From Streptomyces sp. P3 (GTDB taxonomy: Bacteria; Actinomycetota; Actinomycetes; Streptomycetales; Streptomycetaceae), in assembly GCA_016893485.2 (NCBI GenBank), contig JAFEKX020000001.1, positions 4,464,001-4,528,000 of the forward strand: a DNA stretch of 64,000 bases. The letters run 5' to 3'. The notes beneath the pieces are model-generated. The model did not search any database. It was not told the origin of the DNA and saw only the letters and a program-made list of their open reading frames with translations. Every line of letters begins with the position of its first letter. Position 1 is the first letter of the stretch. The position numbers and the translations under genes were made by a program. Of the stretch, positions 9,287 to 18,809 are shown in pieces.

Positions 9287-10947
9287 CTAACTGCAGCCGC
9301 AGGCCGCCAGTGCTGTTGCCGTGTGGTCCAGGGCTGCCTGGGCCTCCAGGGTGTTCGTGGTGTTGGAGGCCATGAAGGCGAAGGCGAGGAGTTGGCCGTC
9401 CTTGTCCACGACCGTGCCCGCCAGGGTGTTGACCCCGGTGAGGGTGCCGGTCTTGGCGCGGACCACGCCCGCGGCGCCTGTGGCGTCGGTGTAGCGGGTC
9501 GTCAGGGTGCCGGTGAAGGCGGCGATGGGGAGGCCGGTGAGGACCGGGCGGAGTTCGGGGTGAACCGGGTCGCCGGCCTTGACCAGGAGGGCGGTCAGGA
9601 GGTCGGCGGTGAGGCGGTCGTCGCGGTTGAGGCCGCTGCCGTCGTTGAACGCGGTGCCCTTGAGCGGGAGGTGAAGCTTCGTCAGCTGGGCGGCGATCGC
9701 GGCGGCACCGCCGCCGAAGTCGGCCCGCTTGCCCGTGGCCACGGCGGTCTGGCGGGCCAGGGCCTCGGCGATGTCGTTGTCGCTGTTGGTCAGCATCCGC
9801 TCGACGATGTCGGAGAGCGGCGGCGAGCTGACCGTGGCGAGGGTGTCGGCGCGTCCGGTCGCCTTGGAGGGCCCGGTGACGTCGTCGTAATGCCCTGCTT
9901 CTTTAGGAAGCCCGCGAATTTCTCGGCCGCGTCCGCCGCCGGGTTCTTCACGCGCAGCACCTGCCCGCTGGACGAGTCGTCCGTACGGCCCTCGTCGGCC
10001 ATCAGGGCGCTGACCGGGGCGAGGTTCTCGTTCTCCCCGATCGGGTGGAGTTCGGGCCCGGTGTACAGGGTCGTGTCGTACGACAGCGTCACGTCGCTCA
10101 TGCCGCGCTTCTTGAGGGTCGCCGCCGTCTTGTCGGCGAGGGTGCGCAGGCTGGCCCAGCCTTCGGCGTCCTGGTGGGCCGTCAGGGTGGGGTCGCCGCC
10201 GCCGACCAGGACGAGTTCCCTGGTGTCGGGCTCCAGGGCGGCGCGGGTGGTGAGGCGGTGGTCGGGGCCCATCGCGGAGAGGGCGGCCACGGCGGTGGCG
10301 ATCTTCGTCGTCGAGGCCGGGGTCAACGCGTCGTCGACACCGACTCCGTAGAGGCGCTTTCCGGTCGAGATGTCCACCACGGCGGCGGTGTGGCGGGTGC
10401 CGAGCGCCGCGTCGCCCAGGAGGGGCGTGAGGACGTCCGCCAGCGCCGTGCCGGTCGGGGCCGACTTCACGGTGTTCGCGGAGCCGCCGAGGCCGACCAG
10501 GACGGACGCGGCGCTCGGGGCGGGGCGGGGTGCCTTGGCGGACGTATCGGAACTACGGCCGTGATCTACGCCACCTGACTGTTCGAGTGCGACGGCGCGG
10601 TCCCGCTCGGCCGTACGCTGACCCGAGGAGTCCCAGGGACCCGCGGAGGTCACCACGACCGCGGTCAGCGCCATTCCGGCGGTGGCGGCGACGGCGGTGA
10701 ACTGCCAGGTCCTGTCGGGCCGCGGCACCTTCGCGACCTGCGGTGACACGGATGCGACGAGCCGGGCGACCTTCGGCGACACGGCTCGGGTGAGCCGTGT
10801 GACCCGCGGTCGTACGGCTTGATCGAGCCGGGTGACCTGCGGTTTCACGGACTTCGCGGCCCGCTCGAGACGGGGCCGGACGGCTCTCGCGATCCGCGCC
10901 ACTTGCGGTCTCGCGGCCCGCCAAGGCCTCAGCTCCGGCACGACCAC
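9287..10947 (-). CDS. dacB: D-alanyl-D-alanine carboxypeptidase / PBP4-type, with 11-mer repeat N-terminus
   Basis: Class C (S13) penicillin-binding protein that trims peptidoglycan stem peptides outside the membrane. Active-site motifs are PASTTKIAT (SxxK), TNSDNDIAEA (SxN) and RAKTGTLTG (KTG). The family core begins about residue 150. The first 80 residues are a basic cytoplasmic segment made of six 11-residue units of pattern xPxVxRxxxAV, followed by one membrane anchor (QFTAVAATAGMALTAVVV). One C is missing near 9870, splitting the gene before the SxN motif. GTG 10947 has AAAGGGG close upstream; GTG 10941 is also possible. It is divergent from ppa. Confidence 0.93.
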
Positions 10948-11026
10948 CAGCCCCTTTCGCGATCACACACCTGCGTGAGGGACACTTAACCACCAGAACT
11001 ATGTGCTGATCATGGAGGAGCCACCG

Positions 11027-11518
11027 GTGGAGTTCGACGTCACGATCGAGATCCCGAAGGGTTCGCGGAACAAGTACGAGGTGGACCACGAGACCGGTCG
11101 GATCCGCCTGGACCGTCGACTCTTCACCTCGACCAGTTACCCGGCCGACTACGGCTTTGTCGAGAACACGCTCGGCGAGGACGGCGACCCGCTCGACGCG
11201 CTGGTCATCCTGGAGGAGCCGACTTTCCCCGGCTGCCTCATCAAGTGCCGCGCGATCGGCATGTTCCGGATGACCGACGAGGCCGGCGGCGACGACAAGC
11301 TGCTGTGCGTCCCGGCGTCCGACCCGCGTGTGGAGCACCTGCGTGACATCCACCACGTGTCGGAGTTCGACCGCCTGGAGATCCAGCACTTCTTCGAGGT
11401 CTACAAGGACCTGGAGCCCGGCAAGTCGGTCGAGGGTGCCAACTGGGTGGGCCGTACGGACGCCGAGGCGGAGATCGAGCGCTCCTACAAGCGACTCAAG
11501 GAGCAGGGCGGCCACTGA
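11027..11518 (+). CDS. ppa: inorganic pyrophosphatase
   Basis: Family I soluble pyrophosphatase that hydrolyses PPi from biosynthesis. 163 residues, uninterrupted. The signature EDGDPLDALV holds the metal-binding Asp triad, and SYPADYGFVENTLG precedes it. GTG 11027 is chosen over an upstream in-frame ATG because GGAGGAG (11014-11020) lies at normal spacing and the protein then starts MEFDVTIEIPKGSRNKYE. It is monocistronic, with a hairpin terminator 17 bases after the stop. Confidence 0.97.
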   Translation: MEFDVTIEIPKGSRNKYEVDHETGRIRLDRRLFTSTSYPADYGFVENTLGEDGDPLDALVILEEPTFPGCLIKCRAIGMFRMTDEAGGDDKLLCVPASDPRVEHLRDIHHVSEFDRLEIQHFFEVYKDLEPGKSVEGANWVGRTDAEAEIERSYKRLKEQGGH

Positions 11519-11534
11519 GCCCCCTGCGCACTGA

Positions 11535-11562
11535 CGGGCCGCACGCACACGCGTGCGGCCCG
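11535..11562 (+). terminator. intrinsic terminator after ppa
   Basis: Perfect 12-bp stem (CGGGCCGCACGC, loop ACAC, then its complement) followed by TTTCC. Well placed to end ppa transcription. Confidence 0.85.
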
Positions 11563-11621
11563 TTTCCATGTCTGTGCGCATACTGAAGATCACCGAAGCG
11601 TCGTACAGGGAGTGCCGCGGA

Positions 11622-13271
11622 GTGACGGAAGCCGAGGACCGCAAGCCGCAGCCGGACGAGGCCAGGAGCGCCTTCACCGCCCCGGCGGGCGTCGAGGCGG
11701 CGGCCGGGGCGATCGACGGCGAGTCTTCTACGACGTCCGAGTTCGCCGTGCCGAGCGGGCTCGACGTGACGTCCGCGCCGGCCGTCGAGGACTCCGAGGG
11801 CTCGGCGTTCAGCCCGCCCAGCCTCTACAGCGCACGCAAGGCGCCCCCGCCTTCACGCCCCCGACCGGAATCCCCGTCGTCAGCCTCACCAAGGACGTGC
11901 CCTGGCAGGACCGGATGCGCACGATGCTGCGCATGCCGGTGGCCGAGCGGCCCGCGCCGGAGCCGGTGCAGAAGCCGGACGACAGCGGCCCCGCCGTGCC
12001 CCGTGTGCTCGATCTGACGCTCCGCATCGGGGAGTTGCTGCTCGCGGGCGGTGAGGGCGCGGAGGACGTCGAGGCGGCCATGTTCGCGGTCTGCCGGTCC
12101 TACGGCCTCGACCGCTGCGAGCCGACGGTCACGTTCACCTTGTTGTCGATCTCTTATCAGCCCTCCCTGGTGGACGATCCGGTGACCGCGTCCCGGACCG
12201 TACGGCGCCGGGGCACCGACTACACGCGGCTCGCGGCCGTGTTCCGGCTGGTCCAGGACCTCAGCGACCCGGAAACGGCATTCTCCCTGGAGGACGCCTA
12301 CCGGCGGCTCGCGGAGATGCGGCGCAACCGGCACCCGTACCCCGGCTGGGTGCTGACCTCCGCCAGCGGGCTGCTCGCGGGTGCCGCCTCCGTGCTCGTC
12401 GGCGGTGACATCATCGTGTTCTTCGCCGCCGCACTCGGCGCGATGCTCGGCGACCGGCTGGCGTGGCTGTGCGCGGGGCGCGGGCTGCCGGAGTTCTACC
12501 AGTTCACGGTCGCCGCGATGCCGCCCGCCGCGATAGGGGTCGCGCTCACGGTCGCAGACGTCAACGTGAAGGCCTCCGCGGTCATCACCGGTGGGCTGTT
12601 CGCCCTGCTGCCCGGGCGGGCGCTGGTGGCGGGCGTACAGGACGGGCTGACGGGCTTCTACATCACCGCGGCGGCACGGCTCCTGGAGGTCATGTACTTC
12701 TTCGTCGGCATCGTGGCCGGCGTGCTGATCGTCCTGTACTTCGGCGTGAAGCTCGGCGCGCAGCTCAACCCGGACGTGGCCCTCGGCAACTCCGACCGGC
12801 CCCTGTGGCAGATCGCCGCGTCCGTGCTGCTGTCGCTGACCTTCGCCGTCCTGCTCCAGCAGGAACGATCCACCGTGCTCCTGGTGTCCCTCAACGGAGG
12901 TGTCGCCTGGTCGGTGTACGGGGCGATGCACTTCGTCGCCGGGATCTCGCCGGTTGCGTCCACGGCCGTCGCGGCGGGGTTGGTCGGGCTGTTCGGGCAG
13001 CTGCTGTCGCGGTACCGGTTCGCGTCCGCCCTGCCCTACACGACCGCGGCGATCGGGCCTCTGCTGCCCGGCTCCGCCACGTACTTCGGGCTGTTGGCGA
13101 TCGCGCAGAACGAGGTCGACCGGGGTTGGTGTCGTTGGCCACGGCGGCTTCTCTCGCCATGGCCATCGCCATCGGGGTCAATCTGGGGTCGGAGATCTCG
13201 CGGTTGTTCCTGCGGATGCCGGGCGCTTCCAGCGGGGCTCGGCGGGCGGCCAAGCGGACCCGGGGTTCTGA
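11622..13271 (+). CDS. threonine/serine exporter family membrane protein (ThrE-like)
   Basis: Two-part exporter: an N-terminal PF06738-type half containing the SYGLDRCEPTVTFTLLSISY block, and a C-terminal ThrE_2 half. An N-terminal region of about 110 residues, rich in Ala/Ser/Pro, is probably disordered and cytoplasmic. About ten hydrophobic segments follow, for example WVLTSASGLLAGAASVLVGG and LLEVMYFFVGIVAGVLIVLY. GTG 11622 has AGGGAG nine bases upstream. The frame breaks near 11843 (C-run), near 13122 (after NEVDRG) and probably at 13263, where one more G would give a TRGF ending at TGA 13269-13271. Substrate assignment is by family only. Confidence 0.85.
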
Positions 13272-13308
13272 GCGCCTGACAGCTCGGGGAGCTTGGCCTC
13301 TTTTGCGC

Positions 13309-13386
13309 GTGCGGGTCCGTTGTGGCTTGTCGCGCCCACGCGGCGGAGCCGCACATCGATACAGCCCCGCGCCCCTGTCGGGGCGC
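13309..13386. repeat. dispersed intergenic repeat, copy 2, with terminator hairpin
   Basis: Starts GTGCGGGTCCG, contains GGCGGAGCCGC and ATCGATACAGCC, and ends in a perfect hairpin (GCGCCCC TGTC GGGGCGC, 13369-13386). It lies between the convergent ends of the exporter and dedA, and is an inverted match of the copy at 18740. Confidence 0.75.
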
Positions 13387-13391
13387 TGCGG

Positions 13392-14339
13392 CTAGCCCTG
13401 GGGATAGCCGTTCTGGGGGTAGCCCTGGCCCTGGCCCTGGTTGTCGTACGGGGGTACTGCTGGTTGCCGTACTGCTCGTTGCCGTAGGGCTGTTGCTGGT
13501 ACGGCTGCTGCTGTTGGGGCTGGGCGTAGTACTGGTCGTAACCGTTGTTCTGGTCGTAGCCGTTGTTCTGGTCGTAGCCGTTGTGCTGGGGCTGCTGCTG
13601 TTGCTGTTGCTGCTGGGGCCTGTCCACGCGGCGGAGCTGGGTCGTCGAGTCGTCCATGATCACGGGAAGGGCTGGGTCGCCGCCGGGTCGCCGGGCAGTT
13701 CCTGGTGGGCCGGGGGTTCTTCCTGGCCTTGGAGCGGGCGCGGAGGAACTCGATGATGATCGGGACCACGGAGATCAGGACGATCAGGATCAGGATCGCT
13801 TCGATGTTCTTGTGGACGAAGTCGATGTTGCCGAGCCAGGAGCCGAGCAGCGTGACGCCCGCGCCCCACAGGACGCCGCCGATGACGTTGTACGTGATGA
13901 AGGAGCGGTACTTCATGCCGCTGACGCCGGCGATGATCGGCGTGAAGGTGCGCACGATCGGCACGAAGCGGGCCAGGACCAGGGACTTGGGGCCGTACTT
14001 CTCGAAGAACTCGTGCGCCTTGACCACGTTCTCCTGCTTGAAGAGGCGTGAGTCCGGGCGGTTGAAGAGCGAGGGGCCGACCTTCTTGCCGAACAGGTAG
14101 CCCGCCTGGTCGCCGAGGACCGCGGCCACGCAGATCAGCACGACGGCCGCCCACAGCGGGAAGTCGAGGGTGCCCGCGGTGATCAGCAGGCCGCAGGTGA
14201 ACAGCAGGGAGTCACCCGGCAGGAAGAACCCGATGAGCAGGCCGGACTCCGCGAAGACCACGAGCAGGAGGCCCCAGATCCCGAACCGGTCGAGCATCGT
14301 GTTCGGGTCGAGCCAGCTCGGGCCGAGGGCGAGCGTCAT
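13392..14339 (-). CDS. DedA family membrane protein with Gln/Tyr/Asn-rich tail
   Basis: DedA/SNARE-associated (VTT) protein, a family linked to lipid flipping and membrane homeostasis. Core motifs: ESGLLIGFFLPGDSLLFTCG, GDQAGYLFGKKVG, FFEKYGPKSLVLARFVPIVR and GVLWGAGVTLLG. After the last membrane segment (ILILIVLISVVPIIIEFL) comes a basic stretch and then a tail of about 95 residues rich in Q, N, Y, G and P, with three NGYDQ units, QQQ runs and a YPQNGYPQG ending. Two shifts (near 13712 and 13460) hide the tail, but three consecutive frames join cleanly. ATG 14339 with AGGAG upstream. Confidence 0.88.
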   Translation of the reverse strand: MTLALGPSWLDPNTMLDRFGIWGLLLVVFAESGLLIGFFLPGDSLLFTCGLLITAGTLDFPLWAAVVLICVAAVLGDQAGYLFGKKVGPSLFNRPDSRLFKQENVVKAHEFFEKYGPKSLVLARFVPIVRTFTPIIAGVSGMKYRSFITYNVIGGVLWGAGVTLLGSWLGNIDFVHKNIEAILILIVLISVVPIIIEFLRARSKARKNPRPTRNCPATRRRPSPSRDHGRLDDPAPPRGQAPAATATAAAPAQRLRPEQRLRPEQRLRPVLRPAPTAAAVPATALRQRAVRQPAVPPYDNQGQGQGYPQNGYPQG

Positions 14340-14485
14340 CACGGTTCCGGGCTCCTGAGGGGTGGAGGGAGGTGCGTCGGCGTCCAGGTGCAGCCGCACA
14401 AAGCTATCAACGCGATGTGTCCGTCCCAGGTTCCACCGGTGACTCCAGGATGCACTGTGCATCCCGTAGGACAAAGCTGTGAGCC

Positions 14486-14851
14486 ATGGGTATCGAAGAG
14501 TACGGCGGCGGCCAGGGGCCGCAGGCCGATGTGTTGGTCGTGACGACGAACGACGTCCCGGGGTACCGGGTCGAGCAGGTGATCGGTGAGGTGTTCGGGC
14601 TGACCGTGCGTTCACGGCATCTCGGGAGCCAGATCGGCGCCGGTCTGAAGTCGATGGTCGGCGGTGAGCTGAAGGGGCTCACCAAGACCCTCGTGCAGAC
14701 CCGCAACCAGGCCATGGAGCGGCTGATCGAGCAGGCACGCGCGCGTGGGGCCAACGGCGTCCTGGCGTTCCGCTTCGACGTGACCGAGGCGGCTGACGTG
14801 GGCACCGAGGTCTGCGCCTACGGGACGGCGGTGGTCCTGGCCCGGGAGTAG
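14486..14851 (+). CDS. YbjQ family protein (putative heavy-metal-binding domain)
   Basis: 121 residues, uninterrupted. It matches the pentamer-forming YbjQ/UPF0145 family: VVTTNDVPGYRVEQVIGEVFG, then the central QTRNQAMERLIEQARARGAN helix and the strand GVLAFRFDVT. Metal binding is only predicted for the family. ATG 14486 leaves a short 5' gap to dedA, which is divergent. It ends 21 bases before the convergent TipA-like gene. Confidence 0.9.
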   Translation: MGIEEYGGGQGPQADVLVVTTNDVPGYRVEQVIGEVFGLTVRSRHLGSQIGAGLKSMVGGELKGLTKTLVQTRNQAMERLIEQARARGANGVLAFRFDVTEAADVGTEVCAYGTAVVLARE

Positions 14852-14872
14852 CGCGTACCCCGGGCCGGGCCT

Positions 14873-15634
14873 CTAGGAGGTGTGCCGGGACGCGTTCGCC
14901 AGGATCGCGTCCTTCAGGTGCCCGGCCAGGCCCGGGGCCATCGCGTCGTAGAACGCCCTGAACCGCTCGTCGGAGACGTACATCTCGGCGAGGCAGGTGT
15001 GCATCTCGTAGGAGCACGGGTAGAACCAGCGGTCGATGTGCAGGCGGTGTTCCTCGGCGAGGTCCATCGCCGCGTCGGCGGTGGGGAGTTCGCCCGCGGT
15101 CACCAGGGTGGCGTAGCGCTCGCTCCAGGCGTCGACCTCGGCCTGGAGGCGTTTCCAGTCGGCCTTCGTGTAGCGGGCGGCGCGGCGCTGGGACTCGGCG
15201 TAGGCCTCGGTGCCGCCCCAGCGCTGTTCGGCCTCTTCGGCGTACTGCTCGGGGTCCTTGTCGCCGAAGACCTCGAAGCGTTCCTCGGGGGTGAGGTTGA
15301 TGCCCATCGTGCGTGCCTCCATGGCGTGTTCCACGGCCTCGGCCATCTTCTGGAGCTTCTCGATCCGGGCGGTCAGCAGCTCGTGCTGGCGGCGCAGGTG
15401 GGTGCGCGGGTCCGTCTCCGGGTCGTCGAGCAGGGCCGCGACCTCGTCGAGCGGGAAGCCGAGCTCCCGGTAGAACAGGATCTGCTGCAGCCGGTCGAGG
15501 TCGACGTCGCTGTAACGCCGGTGACCCGCGTGGCTGCGCTCGCTCGGGACGAGCAGGCCGATGTCGTCGTAGTGGTGCAGCGTGCGCACCGTGACCCCGG
15601 CGAATCCGGCGACCTGTCCTACGGAGTAGCTCAC
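14873..15634 (-). CDS. TipA-like MerR family transcriptional regulator
   Basis: 253 residues. The N-terminal MerR winged helix begins SYSVGQVAGFAGVTVRTLHH and continues RRYSDVDLDRLQQILFYREL; a long coiled helix follows (residues about 75-110). The C-terminal domain is the TipAS antibiotic-recognition type (EERFEVFGDKDPEQY, WKRLQAEVDAWSERY, HIDRWFYPCSYEMHTCLAEM, YVSDERF). It contains the Cys residues typical of the thiopeptide-binding domain (YPCSYEMHTC). GTG 15634 has AAGGAG six bases upstream. A matching operator lies upstream, so autoregulation and response to an amphipathic or thiopeptide ligand are likely. Confidence 0.92.
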   Translation of the reverse strand: MSYSVGQVAGFAGVTVRTLHHYDDIGLLVPSERSHAGHRRYSDVDLDRLQQILFYRELGFPLDEVAALLDDPETDPRTHLRRQHELLTARIEKLQKMAEAVEHAMEARTMGINLTPEERFEVFGDKDPEQYAEEAEQRWGGTEAYAESQRRAARYTKADWKRLQAEVDAWSERYATLVTAGELPTADAAMDLAEEHRLHIDRWFYPCSYEMHTCLAEMYVSDERFRAFYDAMAPGLAGHLKDAILANASRHTS

Positions 15635-15670
15635 TTCCGCTCCTTCTTCTGTCCGCGCTCCACGGTGGTT

Positions 15671-15693
15671 CCTCACGCCACGTGAGGTGCAAG
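15671..15693 (-). promoter_or_regulatory. TipA/MerR-type operator overlapping promoter
   Basis: CCTCACG-CCA-CGTGAGG is a perfect 7-bp inverted repeat at 15671-15687. Read on the minus strand it directly follows a -35 hexamer TTGCAC (15688-15693). The dyad in a long -35/-10 spacer is the layout known for the tipA promoter, where the MerR protein untwists the DNA to activate. Confidence 0.75.
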
Positions 15694-15790
15694 CCCGTAA
15701 GCCTCGCGCGCACAGACCTGCCCTCCTGAAGACGTTCCTCAAGACGTTCCTCAAGATGTTGGGTCCGTTTTGCCCGCTTATGGTGAGCGC

Positions 15791-17072
15791 GTGGCCCAGG
15801 ACAGCGCGCAAGAGGCACCCGCAGCCCCGACGACCCCGGCGCGCACTCTGCTGCCGATGGTCGTGCCCGCGCTGGTCGTGGGCGTGGGCGCGAGTCTGCT
15901 CTTCATCGGGGTGAGCGAGGCGGCCGAGCAGCTCCAGCACGTGCTCTGGAAGAACCTGCCCGACGCCCTGGGCATCGGCCGGTACTCGGTCCTCTGGATG
16001 CTCATCATGCTGACGGCCACGGGCATCGCGGTCGGGCTGGTGGTGTGGAAGGTGCCCGGGCACGCGGGCCCCGACCCGGCGACCACCGGCCTGGAGGCCC
16101 TGGCGCTGCCTCCGAGAGTGCTGCCGGGGCTCGTCCTGGCGACCGCGCTGATGCTCGCGGGCGGCCCGAGCCTCGGCCCGGAGAACCCGATCATCGCCGT
16201 GAACGTGGCTCTCGCGCTGTGGCTGGGGCGCAGGCTGGCGCCGCGGCTGCCGGGCGGGGTGTGGGGGCGCTGGCCGAGTCGGCGACGATCGGGGCGCTGT
16301 TCGGGACGCCGGTCGCGGCGGCGCTGCTCATCTCCGAGGCGCTGGCCGCGCGGCAGACCAGGGGCGCGCTGTGGGACAACGTGTTCGCGCCGCTGGCCGC
16401 GGCGGCCGCCGGCGCCATGACGACCACCCTGGTGGCCCATCCGACCTTCGACCTGCACCTGCCCGCGCTCGGCCGCCCCGGCTGGGGCGACGTGCTGGCG
16501 GCCCTGGTCCTGGCCCCGTTGGCGGCGGCGCTGGGCATGGCGGCCGTCTACCTCTTCCCGTACGTCCATGGCGCCTTCTCCCGGCTCAAGCACCCCATGC
16601 TGACGCTTCCGGTGGGTGGATTGGTGCTGGGCCTTCTGGCGGCGCTGGGCGGCCATCTGACGCTCTTCAAGGGGCTGGACGAGGTCGGGGAGCTCGCGGC
16701 CGATCCCGAGGGCTGGTCGGCGGGCCAGTTCGCGACGATGACCGTCGTGAAACTGGCGGCCCTGCTGGTCGCCGCGTCCTGCGGCTTCCGGGGCGGCCGG
16801 ATCTTCCCTTCCGTCTTCATCGGCGTCGCGTTCGGCCTGTTCGCCCACGCGGTCGTGCCCGCGGTGCATCCGGCGCTCGGGGTCGCGGTCGGCGTCCTGG
16901 GCATGCTCCTCGCGATCACCCGCCAGGGCTGGGTGAGCCTCTTCACGGCCGCGATCCTGGTCGCCTCCCCGCGATCCTCGCCCTGCTGTGCATCGCCTCG
17001 CTGCCTGCCTGGCTGCTGGTGACCGGGAGACCGCAGATGCAGTTGCGCGCGGACGGAACTCCGGTTCGCTAG
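15791..17072 (+). CDS. chloride-channel (ClC)-like ion channel protein
   Basis: About 427 residues with ten or more hydrophobic segments. ClC-family features include the GGPSLGPENPIIAVN block (equivalent of the GSGIP/GREGP helices) and GFRGGRIFPSVFIGVAFG near the C-terminus, the counterpart of the GGGxFxPxL region. Two frame breaks, near 16258 and near 16968, split it; all three parts join. GTG 15791 is the likely start, with only GGTGAG close upstream; a TTG at 15770 is possible. It is divergent from the TipA-like gene, so the operator between them may also influence it. Confidence 0.82.
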
Positions 17073-17111
17073 TACCCGTTGGTTCTATTGATCCTTATCG
17101 GAGGCAAGCCC

Positions 17112-18519
17112 ATGCCGTTGCACCAAGGTCCCGACCCGTCCGCCGAGCGCCCCATGTCCGTGAACCCCTTCTACGGAGAGGCCAATCCGGTCGGCGGCAT
17201 GTCCGAGGCCCCGCCCAAGCACCGGCTCCCCGACGCCCCGCTGCCCCCGATGACGGCGGCCCAGCTCGTGCAGGACGAGCTGATGCTGGACGGCAACTCC
17301 CGCCTGAACCTGGCGACTTTCGTCACCACCTGGATGGAGCCGGAAGCCGGCGTCCTGATGGCGGAGTGCCGCGACAAGAACATGATCGACAAGGACGAGT
17401 ACCCCCGCACCGCGGAGCTGGAGAAGCGCTGCGTGGCGATGCTCGCGGACTTGTGGAACGCACCGGACCCCTCATCAGCCGTGGGTTGTTCGACCACGGG
17501 CTCCAGTGAGGCCTGCATGCTCGCCGGCATGGCCCTGAAGCGCCGCTGGATGCAGCGCAACAAGGACCGCTACCCAGCGGCCCGCCCGAACCTGGTGATG
17601 GGGGTCAACGTCCAGGTCTGCTGGGAGAAGTTCTGCAACTTCTGGGAGGTCGAGGCGCGCCAAGTCCCCATGGAGGGCGACCGCTTCCACCTGGACCCCA
17701 GGCCGCCGCCGACCTGTGCGACGAGAACACGATCGGCGTCGTCGGCATCCTGGGCTCCACCTTCGACGGCTCCTACGAGCCGATCGCCGACCTGTGCGCC
17801 GCCCTGGACGCACTCCAGGAGCGCAGGGGGCCTCGACATCCCGGTCCACGTGGACGGCGCGTCCGGCGCCATGGTCGCCCCCTTCCTGGACCCGGACCTC
17901 ATCTGGGACTTCCGCCTCCCGCGCGTGGCCTCGATCAACACCTCGGGCCACAAGTACGGCCTGGTCTACCCGGGCGTCGGCTGGGCCCTGTGGCGCGACA
18001 AGGAGGCCCTCCCCGAGGAACTCGTCTTCCGCGTCAACTACTTGGGCGGCGACATGCCCACCTTCGCCCTCAACTTCTCCCGCCCCGGCGCCCAAGTGGT
18101 CGCCCAGTACTACACATTCCTCCGCCTGGGCCGAGAGGGCTACCGCGCGGTCCAACAGTCCACCCGAGACGTGGCCCGCGGCCTCGCCGACCGCATCGAA
18201 GCCCTGGGCGACTTCACACACTCCTCACCCGGGGCGACGAGTTGCCGGTCTTCGCCTTCACCACAGCCCCGGCGTAGAGAACTACGACGTCTTCGACATC
18301 TCCCGCCGCCTCCGAGAACACAGCTGGCTGGTCCCGGCGTACACCTTCCCGGCCAACCGCGAGGACCTCTCCGTCCTCCGCATCGTCTGCCGCAACGGCT
18401 TCTCAGCAGACCTGGCCGAACTCTTCCTGGACGACCTGACCCGCCTCCTCCCCGAACTACGCCGCCAGTCCCACCCCTTCACCCGGGACAAACAAGCGGC
18501 AACAGGCTTCCACCACTGA
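17112..18519 (+). CDS. gad: glutamate decarboxylase
   Basis: PLP enzyme converting glutamate to GABA and CO2, usually for acid tolerance or a GABA shunt. About 470 residues. Group II decarboxylase features: TTGSSEACMLAGMALKRRW (substrate and PLP contact), VHVDGASGAMVAPFL (the Asp contacting PLP) and NTSGHKYGLVYPGVGW, where the Lys forms the Schiff base. ATG 17112 has GGAGG eight bases upstream. Frame changes near 17700, 17823, 18225 and 18272 break an otherwise standard sequence; both inserted and missing bases are implied. It follows the channel gene by 39 bases and may be cotranscribed with it, a pairing that would fit acid resistance. Confidence 0.93.
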
Positions 18520-18739
18520 CTCAGAGGCAGCAGGCCCCCGACCCGTCACCCGCGTACGGCGAGAAGGCGACGTGTCGGGGTCCGCCCGCAGCGGTCGGCG
18601 CTCAACTCGCCGCACTCCCAAGGAACTTTGCCGCGCCGATCCGAAGACGGACACCCCCGGCGCGGCGCCGCCCCACAACGAACCACGGTGAACCACGACG
18701 CACCGGCACCCACAGTCAAAGCCGCACTCCCACTCACCC
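18520..18739. other. intergenic, nothing recognised
   Basis: 220 bases between the glutamate decarboxylase stop and the dispersed repeat. I see no gene and no clear terminator stem. Confidence 0.5.
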
Positions 18740-18809
18740 AGGGGCGCAAGGCTGTATCGATCAGCGGCTCCGCCGCGGGGCGCGACCAGCCCCCACCGGA
18801 CCCGCACCC
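18740..18809. repeat. dispersed intergenic repeat, copy 3
   Basis: Inverted relative to copy 2: GGCTGTATCGAT, GCGGCTCCGCC, GACCAGCCCCCACCGG and ACCCGCACCCG in order. It overlaps the 3' end of the ABC permease reading frame and seems to supply its last residues and stop. Confidence 0.75.
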
